The notes beneath the pieces are model-generated. The model did no database searches and was not told where the DNA came from. It was given only the letters and a program-made list of their open reading frames with translations. 5,221 nucleotides of DNA. Source: Halanaeroarchaeum sp051744605. GTDB lineage: Archaea; Halobacteriota; Halobacteria; Halobacteriales; Halobacteriaceae. The stretch lies in contig JBNJDE010000128.1 in assembly GCA_051744605.1 (NCBI GenBank), forward strand, positions 1 to 5,221, in the 5' to 3' direction. Position numbers and translations under genes: made by a program. Positions 1 through 5,221 of the stretch are shown here, piece after piece (the first letter of the stretch is position 1; each line of letters begins with the position of its first letter).

Positions 1-48
1 TCGACGGACTCCGGTTCGGGTTCTTCGACGGATTCGGGTTCGGTTGCT
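1..48 (-). repeat. Two imperfect 24-bp tandem units in the acidic coding region
   Basis: Positions 1-24 and 25-48 match at 20 of 24 bases, both beginning TCGACGGA on the plus strand. In the minus-strand protein they encode an octapeptide close to EPESVEEP, so the repeat keeps the frame. It may continue beyond the left edge. It looks like slippage-type expansion of a disordered linker rather than a regulatory repeat. Confidence 0.6.
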
Positions 49-338
49 TCGTCGTCGCCGGCCGCTGCAGATGCTGCTTCGGTGGCGTCCTGGGTCAGCT
101 CCTCGTCGTCTGCTTCAGGTTCGCCGGCCGCTTCGAGGTCGGCTTCCTCCTCGAGTGGTTCGTCGGTCCCTTCCGCAGCGTCGTCCCCTTCGACGATGTC
201 GCCGTCGGAGGGCTCCTTTACGACACGTTCCGACGAGGCGTCCGGTTCCTTCTCGACCGTCACCTCGACGTCACCGGTCTCCCGGTGACCGTTGGACTGA
301 AGCCCCAGCAACGACCGAATCGTTTCGATCCATCCCAT
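1..338 (-). CDS. Acidic low-complexity protein, N-terminal part (C-terminus beyond left edge)
   Basis: An open frame on the minus strand starts with ATG at 338 and runs 112 codons off the left edge without a stop. It opens with a short hydrophobic, possibly amphipathic segment (MGWIETIRSLLGL), then a short VEVTV stretch, and from about residue 28 is almost entirely D, E, A, P, S, T and G, as expected of a disordered acidic linker. The last visible residues form an octapeptide repeat around EPESVEEP. It follows aroE on the same strand after 43 bases and has its own AT-rich box, so it can be transcribed separately. From memory, haloarchaeal proteins with this opening, acidic middle and position next to aroE often end in a helix-hairpin-helix domain. 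That end lies outside the window, so this is inference and the function is unknown. The opposite-strand frame here is arginine- and serine-rich and is a shadow. Confidence 0.75.
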   Translation of the reverse strand, partial: MGWIETIRSLLGLQSNGHRETGDVEVTVEKEPDASSERVVKEPSDGDIVEGDDAAEGTDEPLEEEADLEAAGEPEADDEELTQDATEAASAAAGDDEATEPESVEEPEPESV

Positions 339-363
339 TGTATGGGTCTCTATCGACGCCGGG

Positions 364-371
364 TGTAAATA
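364..371 (-). promoter_or_regulatory. Putative TATA box of the acidic protein gene
   Basis: The minus strand reads TATTTACA here, 26-33 bases upstream of the ATG at 338 and inside the 43-base gap after the aroE stop. No Shine-Dalgarno sequence precedes the start. The spacing fits an archaeal TATA box giving a leaderless or very short-leader transcript. Judged by eye only. Confidence 0.5.
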
Positions 372-381
372 GATAGTTGTC

Positions 382-1197
382 TCAGACGTCCTCGTTCCCC
401 GTCAGTTCCGCGCGAACCGCCCGGTTCATCCGTTCGACGGGTGCGGCCAGGCCCGTCCACCGTTCGAAGGCGGCGACCCCCTGGTAGAGGAGCATCCAGG
501 CACCGTCGATGGTCGTCGCGCCGGCCGCCGCTGCCTCCCGGAGGAGCGTCGTCTCGAGCGGCGAATAGACCGCGTCCATCACGGCCAGGTCGGCGTGCAA
601 TGCCCCCGATGGAACGGGGGAGACGTCCTCCTCCATCCCGACACTGGTCGCGTTGACGAGGACGTCGGCGTCGGGGAGCAGGGCTGGGAGTGCGTCGAGA
701 CCGTGCCCCGTTCCGTCGAGGGCGTCGGCGAGTTCGATGGCCGAGTTCCTGGTTCGGTTGGCGACGTGGACAGTGGCCCCCTCGTCTGTGGCCATGAAGG
801 CGATCGCGCGACCCGCGCCGCCGGCCCCGACGACGACGACCGTTCGACCGGCGAGGGTGACGTCGTGGCGGTCGAGCGCGCGGCGCGCGCCATCGGCGTC
901 GGTATTGAGTCCGACGGGCCGGTCACCGGTGAAATCGACGGTGTTGACGGCCCCGATTCGTGAGGCGAGGTCGTCCGGTTCGACGAGTTCCCGGACGGCT
1001 TGTTTGAACGGGATCGTGACGTTGAGGCCCTCGATGCCCAGCGCGTCGGCCCCCGAGAGTGCCGTCTCGAGTTCGGTCGGGTCCGGTTCGAAAGTGACAT
1101 AGCGCGCGTCGAGGTCGAGTTCGTCGTAGGCCGCCTCGTGCATGGTCGGCGAGACGGAGTGGCCGACCGGGTTACCGAGGAGTCCGAAGACGTGCAT
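382..1197 (-). CDS. aroE: Shikimate dehydrogenase (NADP-dependent)
   Basis: The 271-residue product should reduce 3-dehydroshikimate to shikimate in the cytosolic shikimate pathway to aromatic amino acids. Its length is normal for single-domain AroE. Visible landmarks are the substrate-binding SVSP at 14-17, NVTIPFK at 59-65 with catalytic Lys65, Asn85 in GAVNT, catalytic Asp100 in LNTD, the Rossmann loop GAGGAGRA at 124-131, NRT at 147-149 (the NADP 2'-phosphate-binding motif of the family), NATSVGM near 172, and Gln239 in WMLLYQG. I chose ATG at 1197 because family similarity begins at once (VFGLLGNPVGHSVSP) and an AT-rich box lies 26-30 bases upstream. The frame stays open far upstream, but that part is antisense to the exchanger gene and does not resemble AroE. 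The gene is divergent from the exchanger. Confidence 0.95.
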   Translation of the reverse strand: MHVFGLLGNPVGHSVSPTMHEAAYDELDLDARYVTFEPDPTELETALSGADALGIEGLNVTIPFKQAVRELVEPDDLASRIGAVNTVDFTGDRPVGLNTDADGARRALDRHDVTLAGRTVVVVGAGGAGRAIAFMATDEGATVHVANRTRNSAIELADALDGTGHGLDALPALLPDADVLVNATSVGMEEDVSPVPSGALHADLAVMDAVYSPLETTLLREAAAAGATTIDGAWMLLYQGVAAFERWTGLAAPVERMNRAVRAELTGNEDV

Positions 1198-1222
1198 GCC
1201 GCGAGTGACGGCCGCGTCGTCG

Positions 1223-1228
1223 TAAAAC
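1223..1228 (-). promoter_or_regulatory. Putative TATA box of aroE
   Basis: The minus strand reads GTTTTA, with TTTTA lying 26-30 bases upstream of the aroE ATG at 1197. It is the most AT-rich minus-strand site near the start. No Shine-Dalgarno sequence is present, so the transcript is probably leaderless. The match is short and was judged by eye. Confidence 0.45.
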
Positions 1229-1272
1229 CGACGGTCGAGTGGGACTCTCACCCGATGCATCCCCGAATCGAC

Positions 1273-1279
1273 AGATATT
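1273..1279 (+). promoter_or_regulatory. Weak putative TATA box of the exchanger gene
   Basis: AGATATT is the most AT-rich site in the divergent region on this side. It ends 30 bases before the ATG at 1309, so it suits that start better than GTG 1282 or ATG 1285, which it would almost touch. It is a weak match to the haloarchaeal TATA consensus. An 8-bp palindrome, GATGCATC at 1254-1261, lies just upstream with no assigned role. Confidence 0.3.
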
Positions 1280-1308
1280 GAGTGATGGCCTCGAAATCCC
1301 CACCGACA

Positions 1309-2670
1309 ATGGTATCGCGGTTGCGACACCCCCTTCTCATCCTCGCCGCCGCGCTCGCGATGACGGCACCCTGGATGATCATCTGGGCGACCGGCAACAC
1401 CGACTCGATGGCGCCGCTCCCCACCGTCGCCGTCGCGGGTTTCGGGATCCTCGGCGCCTCGTTCATGCTGGCCTGGGCCGCAGAGATCGCCGAGAAGGAC
1501 GTTCCTCGAGCGTTCGCCATCGCCGTGCTGGCCGTCCTCGCCGTCGCTCCGGAGTACGCCGTTGACGCGCTCTACGCCTGGCGAGCGGGGGCGGGCGGTG
1601 CGACCGCCGAAGCCTGTGCCGTCGCGTCGACGCCGGGCGTCGTTCGGGCGTGTCACGACGCCAATCTCGCCGTGGCGAACATGACCGGCGCGAACCGCAT
1701 CCTCATCGGTATCGGCTGGGCCGGCATCGCCCTCTTCAGCATCTACCGAGCGGTCGCCCACACGGATCGATCGATCGAGAAACGGGATGGGTTCCTCGCG
1801 GACGTCGTCCATCTCGACCGGAACATCTCCGTCGAGATCGGCTTCCTGCTGGCGGCCACCGTCGTCGCCTTCTTCGTCCCGCTGAACGGTGGCATCGGCC
1901 TGGTCGACACCGCCGTCCTCGTCGGGTTGTACGTGGTCTACATCCTCATCGCCATCTCCGGGGAGGTCGAGGAGGTCGGCGAGCAGGTCGGCGTCCCGGC
2001 GTACTTCCACGCCAGACCACGGCTGATACGGGCACCGACCGCCATCGCCCTCTTCCTGTACTCCGGCTTTCTCATCTACGTGGCCGTCCACCCCTTCGCA
2101 CACGGCCTCGAGGTGCTCGGGCAGAACCTCGGCCTCCCGCCCTTCTTCATGATCCAGTGGATCGCACCCCTGGCGAGCGAGAGCCCCGAACTCATCGTGG
2201 TGGTCTACCTGGTGAACAAGGCCCGGACGACGGCGGGGTTCAACGCCCTCATCTCCTCGAAGCTCAACCAGTGGACGCTCCTCATCGGGACGCTGGCCGT
2301 CGTCTACAGCCTCGCACTGGGACAACTCGGGACGCTTCCCTTCGACGCCAAGCAGGCCGCCGAGATCTGGATCACCGCGGCACAGAGCCTCTTCGCTATC
2401 GCGGTGCTGGTCAACTTCACCATCAGCGGTCGCGAAGCGATCGTCCTGCTGGGACTGTTCATTTCGCAGGTCGCCGCGGAGTTCGCCCTCATCAGACTCC
2501 TGCCAGCCGCTCGCGCCGAGGAGCTGAGCATCGTCCTGCTCGACAGTTACGCCGTCCTCTACGTCGTCCTCGCGCTCGGGCTGTTCTACATGCGGCGGGA
2601 GGCGATCGCGGAGATCGTCTCCGATTCGCGCGCAGCGATCCGCCGGGCGGCGGGGTACTACCTCGGCTGA
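1309..2670 (+). CDS. Sodium/calcium exchanger-type (CaCA) membrane antiporter
   Basis: The 453-residue protein is almost entirely hydrophobic segments, about eleven or twelve, joined by short polar loops, so it is an integral cytoplasmic membrane protein. Two regions resemble the paired alpha repeats of the Ca2+/cation antiporter family. The first has APEYAVDALYAW at about 80-91 followed by ANMTGANR at about 123-130. The second has SESPELIVVV at about 290-299 followed by SSKLNQW at about 316-322. In this family the acidic residue after proline in each repeat helps bind the cation. The likely role is ion-coupled Na+/Ca2+ or cation/H+ exchange; the true substrate cannot be read. A loop between the halves of repeat 1 holds two cysteines (about 103 and 115). 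The start is uncertain: ATG 1309 fits the weak promoter spacing and opens directly into VSRLRHP and the first membrane segment, but ATG 1285 or GTG 1282 would add 8-9 residues. It is divergent from aroE. Confidence 0.85.
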   Translation: MVSRLRHPLLILAAALAMTAPWMIIWATGNTDSMAPLPTVAVAGFGILGASFMLAWAAEIAEKDVPRAFAIAVLAVLAVAPEYAVDALYAWRAGAGGATAEACAVASTPGVVRACHDANLAVANMTGANRILIGIGWAGIALFSIYRAVAHTDRSIEKRDGFLADVVHLDRNISVEIGFLLAATVVAFFVPLNGGIGLVDTAVLVGLYVVYILIAISGEVEEVGEQVGVPAYFHARPRLIRAPTAIALFLYSGFLIYVAVHPFAHGLEVLGQNLGLPPFFMIQWIAPLASESPELIVVVYLVNKARTTAGFNALISSKLNQWTLLIGTLAVVYSLALGQLGTLPFDAKQAAEIWITAAQSLFAIAVLVNFTISGREAIVLLGLFISQVAAEFALIRLLPAARAEELSIVLLDSYAVLYVVLALGLFYMRREAIAEIVSDSRAAIRRAAGYYLG

Positions 2671-2713
2671 CCGACGCCGGCGTCGGCTATCGGTCCGACC
2701 GCGGGAGTTTTTT
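2671..2713 (+). terminator. Palindrome plus T-tract after the exchanger gene
   Basis: A perfect 16-base palindrome (CCGACGCC/GGCGTCGG, 2671-2686) begins on the base after the exchanger TGA, and six T residues follow at 2708-2713. Archaeal termination relies mainly on T-rich tracts, so the T-tract could end the exchanger transcript. The palindrome has no loop and lies 21 bases from the T-tract, so it is not a classical intrinsic hairpin and may instead be a protein-binding site or chance. Confidence 0.35.
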
Positions 2714-2716
2714 ACA
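2708..2716 (+). promoter_or_regulatory. Putative TATA box of dtdA
   Basis: TTTTTTACA lies 21-29 bases before the GTG at 2737, the right place for an archaeal TATA box with a leaderless start. The sequence between (ACCCTCCGCCTACCCGGGTTC) has no Shine-Dalgarno motif. The same T-tract may also serve as terminator for the upstream gene. Confidence 0.5.
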
Positions 2717-2736
2717 CCCTCCGCCTACCCGGGTTC

Positions 2737-4029
2737 GTGATAGGAATCGTCGTCAGCACGGCCGACGAAGCGTCGGCGCACATCGGCGAGATGCTTCTCG
2801 AAGCGACCGACTGGGAGACGGTCGAGCCGGGGGTCTACCGGACGGACGGCTTCGAGTTGCGGAAGTTCGAGGAGTGGCATCTCGAACTCGATGGCGTCGC
2901 GGCGGCCTTCGACGACCCCGACTGCATCGTCTTCGCCTCCCGACACTCCGGGGAGACCGGTCGGTTGCTCAGTGCCCACTTCACCGGGAACTTCGGCGAG
3001 GCGGAGTTCGGCGGCGACGACCGCGACCTCGCGACCCCCTGTCCAGGTGCCCACAAACGAGTCCTCCAGGCCCTCACGAAGCACGCACCGGAGGGCTGGG
3101 ACGTGGCGATGGAGTGCACTCACCACGGGCCGACTGCCGTCGGTGCCCCGTCCATGTTCGTCGAACTCGGCAGCGACGAAGCGCAGTGGCGAGACCCCGC
3201 GGGCGCTCGGGCCGTCGCCAGGAGTATCCTGGCACTCGGCGGGCAGGGAGCCGGGCCCGACCGCACCGTCGTCGCGTTCGGTGGCAACCACTACGCCCCA
3301 AGGCCGACCAGGTTGGTGACGGAGACCGACGTCGCGATGGGGCACGTCGCCGCCGACTGGAGCATCGAGGCGCTCGGCAGGCCCGAGTCCCACCGGGACC
3401 TGCTCGAGGAGATGTTCGAGACCAGTGGCGCGGACCTGGCGGTCTTCGACGGTGACGTTCCGGCAGTCGAATCGGTCGTCGAGGACCTCGGCTACCGCAT
3501 CGTCAGCGAGACCTGGCTCAGGACGACAGACGGGGTTCCGATGGACCTGGTCGAAGCAGTCGAACGAGAACTGGCCCCCATCGAGACGGGCGTCGCGTTC
3601 GGCGAGCGACGGGCCGACCCCGGCTCGCTTTCCGTCCGTTCGTTACCCGACGACGCAGTCGCCGACTGTCAGACTATCGACGACGACGCCACGCGGGCCC
3701 TCGTCGAGGACCACACGATCGCGTACGAGACCGTCGAGAATGGCAATCGGATCGAGGGGTCGGCGGCATTCGGCACCGACGAGGACGTGGACCGCCTCGT
3801 CGATGGTCTCGTCGAGATCCTCCGACAGGCGTACGACTCGGTCCATAGAGAGGACGGCGCGATCGTCGCCGAACGAACGACGTTCGATCCGGAGGCCGCC
3901 CGACGGGCGGGCGTTCCAGAGGGGCCGAAGTTCGGTCGGCTGGCTGGTGGGGAACCGGTGGAGGTCGACGGCGAAGCGGTCAGACCCGAAAACGTCCAGA
4001 AACGGGAACGACAGCGGTTCACCGTCTGA
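2737..4029 (+). CDS. dtdA: D-aminoacyl-tRNA deacylase, archaeal DTD2/GEK1 type, with C-terminal extension
   Basis: This cytosolic enzyme hydrolyses D-amino acids from mischarged tRNA, protecting translation chirality. The 430-residue product has family hallmarks in order: FASRHSGE at 66-73, HFTGNFG at 81-87, ECTHHGPT at 126-133, PSMFVELGSDEAQW at 138-151, FGGNHYAPR at 181-189 and AMGHV at 200-204. These align, from memory, with the roughly 270-residue Pyrococcus enzyme, whose end corresponds to about residue 262 here. The remaining 170 residues are extra. Their last part (about 374-420) resembles the GP-motif arm of tRNase Z, with GVPEGPKFGRL followed by GEPVEVDGEAV. I recall haloarchaeal DtdA proteins being of this longer size, so the extension is probably a lineage feature rather than a new fusion. 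GTG at 2737 is chosen because MIGIVVSTADEAS matches the family's N-terminus and a TATA-like box is correctly spaced. ftsZ1 follows after 60 bases with its own promoter. Confidence 0.95.
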   Translation: MIGIVVSTADEASAHIGEMLLEATDWETVEPGVYRTDGFELRKFEEWHLELDGVAAAFDDPDCIVFASRHSGETGRLLSAHFTGNFGEAEFGGDDRDLATPCPGAHKRVLQALTKHAPEGWDVAMECTHHGPTAVGAPSMFVELGSDEAQWRDPAGARAVARSILALGGQGAGPDRTVVAFGGNHYAPRPTRLVTETDVAMGHVAADWSIEALGRPESHRDLLEEMFETSGADLAVFDGDVPAVESVVEDLGYRIVSETWLRTTDGVPMDLVEAVERELAPIETGVAFGERRADPGSLSVRSLPDDAVADCQTIDDDATRALVEDHTIAYETVENGNRIEGSAAFGTDEDVDRLVDGLVEILRQAYDSVHREDGAIVAERTTFDPEAARRAGVPEGPKFGRLAGGEPVEVDGEAVRPENVQKRERQRFTV

Positions 4030-4055
4030 CACGCGTCGGACGTGGAGGGGAAAGG

Positions 4056-4062
4056 TAATTAA
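4056..4062 (+). promoter_or_regulatory. Putative TATA box of ftsZ1
   Basis: TAATTAA, preceded by the purine-rich GGGGAAAGG, lies 28-34 bases upstream of the ftsZ1 ATG. It is the clearest promoter in the window, with the purine block in the position of a BRE element. The second AT-rich run TTTATTAA at 4079-4086 abuts the start and would fire inside the gene, so it is more likely the initiation region. No Shine-Dalgarno sequence is seen. Confidence 0.6.
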
Positions 4063-4089
4063 GCTCGGTCCGGTATCGGTTTATTAACG

Positions 4090-5221
4090 ATGGATTCGAT
4101 TGTACAGGACGCAATCGACGAAGCCGAAGCGGAGCCACCGGCTTCGGGGGATGGTGCGACACCCACCTCGGACCAGTCGCGGTCCGGGACCATGACCGAC
4201 GAGGAACTCAAAGACGTTCTCGAGGACCTTCAGACCGAGATCACGGTCGTCGGCTGTGGCGGTGCGGGGAGCAACACCATCGACCGAATGTTCGAAGCGG
4301 GCATCCGTGGAGCATCACTCGTCGCTGCAAACACCGACGTACAACATCTCGTGGACATCGAAGCCGACACCAAGATCCTCATGGGCAAGGAGAAGACCCA
4401 GGGTCGGGGAGCCGGCTCGCTCCCACAGGTCGGCGAGGAAGCCGCCCTGGAGAGCCAGGACGAGATCCGCGAGTCGATCGCCGGCGCGGACATGGTGTTC
4501 GTGACCGCCGGCCTGGGTGGCGGGACGGGAACCGGTTCCGCCCCCGTCGTCGCGAAGGCCGCGAAAGAACGCGGCGCGCTGACCATCGCGGTGGTCACCA
4601 CGCCGTTCACCGCCGAAGGCGAGGTCCGACGGACGAATGCCGAGGCGGGTCTCGAACGGCTCCGCGACGTGGCCGACACGGTCATCGTCGTCCCCAACGA
4701 CCGCCTGCTGGACTCGGTCGGCAAACTCCCCGTGCGCAAGGCGTTCAAGATCTCCGACGAGATCCTGATGCGCTCGGTCAAGGGCATCACCGAGCTCATC
4801 ACCAAACCGGGGCTGGTGAACCTCGACTTCGCCGACGTCCGCACCGTCATGGAGAAAGGCGGCGTCGCCATGATCGGTCTCGGGGAGTCGGAGACCGACA
4901 GCAAGGCGACGGAGTCCGTCCGCGAAGCGCTCCGCTCCCCCCTGCTGGACGTCGACATCTCCGGGGCGAACTCCGCCCTCGTCAACGTCACCGGTGGTCC
5001 GGACATGTCCATCGAGGAGGCGGAAGGCGTCGTCGAGGAGATCTACGACCGGATCGACCCCGACGCGCGCATCATCTGGGGGACCTCCATCGACGACGAA
5101 CTCGACGAACGGATGCGCACGATGGTCGTCGTCACCGGCGTACAGTCCCCGCAGATCTACGGCCGCAACGAACAACCGGCGGGCGCGGCCCAGGGCATGG
5201 AAGACATCGACTTCGTCGAGT
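4090..5221 (+). CDS. ftsZ1: Cell division GTPase FtsZ1 (3' end beyond right edge)
   Basis: This tubulin-family GTPase polymerises at mid-cell and organises division. 377 codons are visible with no stop. After an acidic, probably disordered N-terminal region (1-48) beginning MDSIVQDAIDEAE come the nucleotide-binding GCGGAGSN at 55-62, NTD at 81-83, the tubulin signature GGGTGTGS at 143-150, TPFTAEGEVRR near 171-181 and VPNDRLLD at 201-208. The catalytic T7 loop NLDFAD is at 244-249, with Asn244, Asp246 and Asp249 intact. The C-terminal domain includes NVTGGPDMS near 299-307 and IIWGTS at 338-343. The DSIVQDAI opening, LPQVGEEAALES and PVRKAFK match haloarchaeal FtsZ1 and differ from FtsZ2 as I remember it. 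In Haloferax, FtsZ1 and FtsZ2 act together, FtsZ1 having the earlier scaffolding role. ATG 4090 is preferred over ATG 4192 because the opening peptide is typical of FtsZ1 and the promoter fits. The acidic C-terminal tail is cut off. Confidence 0.96.
   Translation, partial: MDSIVQDAIDEAEAEPPASGDGATPTSDQSRSGTMTDEELKDVLEDLQTEITVVGCGGAGSNTIDRMFEAGIRGASLVAANTDVQHLVDIEADTKILMGKEKTQGRGAGSLPQVGEEAALESQDEIRESIAGADMVFVTAGLGGGTGTGSAPVVAKAAKERGALTIAVVTTPFTAEGEVRRTNAEAGLERLRDVADTVIVVPNDRLLDSVGKLPVRKAFKISDEILMRSVKGITELITKPGLVNLDFADVRTVMEKGGVAMIGLGESETDSKATESVREALRSPLLDVDISGANSALVNVTGGPDMSIEEAEGVVEEIYDRIDPDARIIWGTSIDDELDERMRTMVVVTGVQSPQIYGRNEQPAGAAQGMEDIDFVE

Noticed and set aside
44..376. Plus-strand arginine-rich and serine-rich open frames at the left end
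   Set aside because: They are complements of the acidic minus-strand gene, have no promoter of their own, and show repetitive R- and S-rich composition.
1198..1308. Operator or riboswitch in the aroE/exchanger divergent region
   Set aside because: Apart from AT-rich boxes and the 8-bp palindrome GATGCATC there is no extended inverted repeat or conserved RNA motif.
1765..1776. GATCGATCGATC palindrome
   Set aside because: It lies inside the exchanger coding sequence (TDRSIEK region) and is explained by codon use; there is no sign of a regulatory role.
1198..2325. Long upstream continuation of the aroE frame on the minus strand
   Set aside because: It is antisense to the exchanger gene. Its D/G/R/E-rich, low-complexity translation resembles no protein and is a GC-bias shadow. 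AroE similarity begins exactly at 1197.
1650..3455. 600-codon plus-strand open frame spanning the exchanger and dtdA
   Set aside because: It overlaps two clearly recognised genes in another frame, crosses their intergenic region, and encodes arginine- and proline-rich sequence typical of a shifted frame in high-GC DNA.
4030..4044. Possible small hairpin after the dtdA stop (CACG...CGTG)
   Set aside because: Only four base pairs with no T-tract directly after; too weak to call a terminator.
4230..5175. Minus-strand open frames opposite ftsZ1
   Set aside because: The ftsZ1 frame has every FtsZ motif. The opposite frames are low-complexity shadows with no recognisable domain.
1..5221. Mobile element, CRISPR array, tRNA/rRNA gene or defence system
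   Set aside because: No terminal inverted repeats, transposase or integrase motifs, spaced repeats or tRNA-like cloverleaf were seen. All coding space is taken by chromosomal housekeeping-type genes.

Overview
The window looks like ordinary chromosomal DNA from a halophilic archaeon (class Halobacteria). The evidence is high GC with strong G/C preference at third codon positions, very acidic proteins, an FtsZ of the haloarchaeal FtsZ1 type, an archaeal-type D-aminoacyl-tRNA deacylase, and genes with no Shine-Dalgarno sequence but an AT-rich box about 25-35 bases before the start codon. A scan by eye finds no CTAG tetranucleotide, which fits the known scarcity of CTAG in haloarchaea. I would not name a genus.

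Layout, left to right. Positions 1-338 (minus) hold the N-terminal 112 codons of a very acidic, low-complexity protein that runs off the left edge. Positions 382-1197 (minus) are a complete shikimate dehydrogenase gene, aroE. A 111-base divergent intergenic region (1198-1308) separates it from a plus-strand gene (about 1309-2670) for a polytopic membrane protein of the sodium/calcium exchanger (CaCA) type. A 66-base gap follows, holding a 16-base perfect palindrome and a T-tract. The T-tract is also placed as the promoter box of the next gene, dtdA (2737-4029, GTG start), the archaeal/plant-type D-aminoacyl-tRNA deacylase. After 60 more bases with a clear TAATTAA box comes ftsZ1 (4090 to the right edge, no stop in the window).

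The genes do not form one pathway: aromatic amino-acid synthesis, ion exchange, translation quality control and cell division sit side by side, each with its own apparent promoter, so this reads as single-gene transcription units rather than an operon. No RNA gene, mobile element, CRISPR array or defence system was seen, and no gene-free stretch exceeds 300 bases.

The most interesting observation is in dtdA. Beyond the core deacylase it carries about 170 extra residues, and the last 55 or so resemble the tRNA-binding exosite arm (GP motif) of tRNase Z. That would be a tRNA-handling module attached to a tRNA proofreading enzyme. It rests on motif comparison from memory and needs a profile search.
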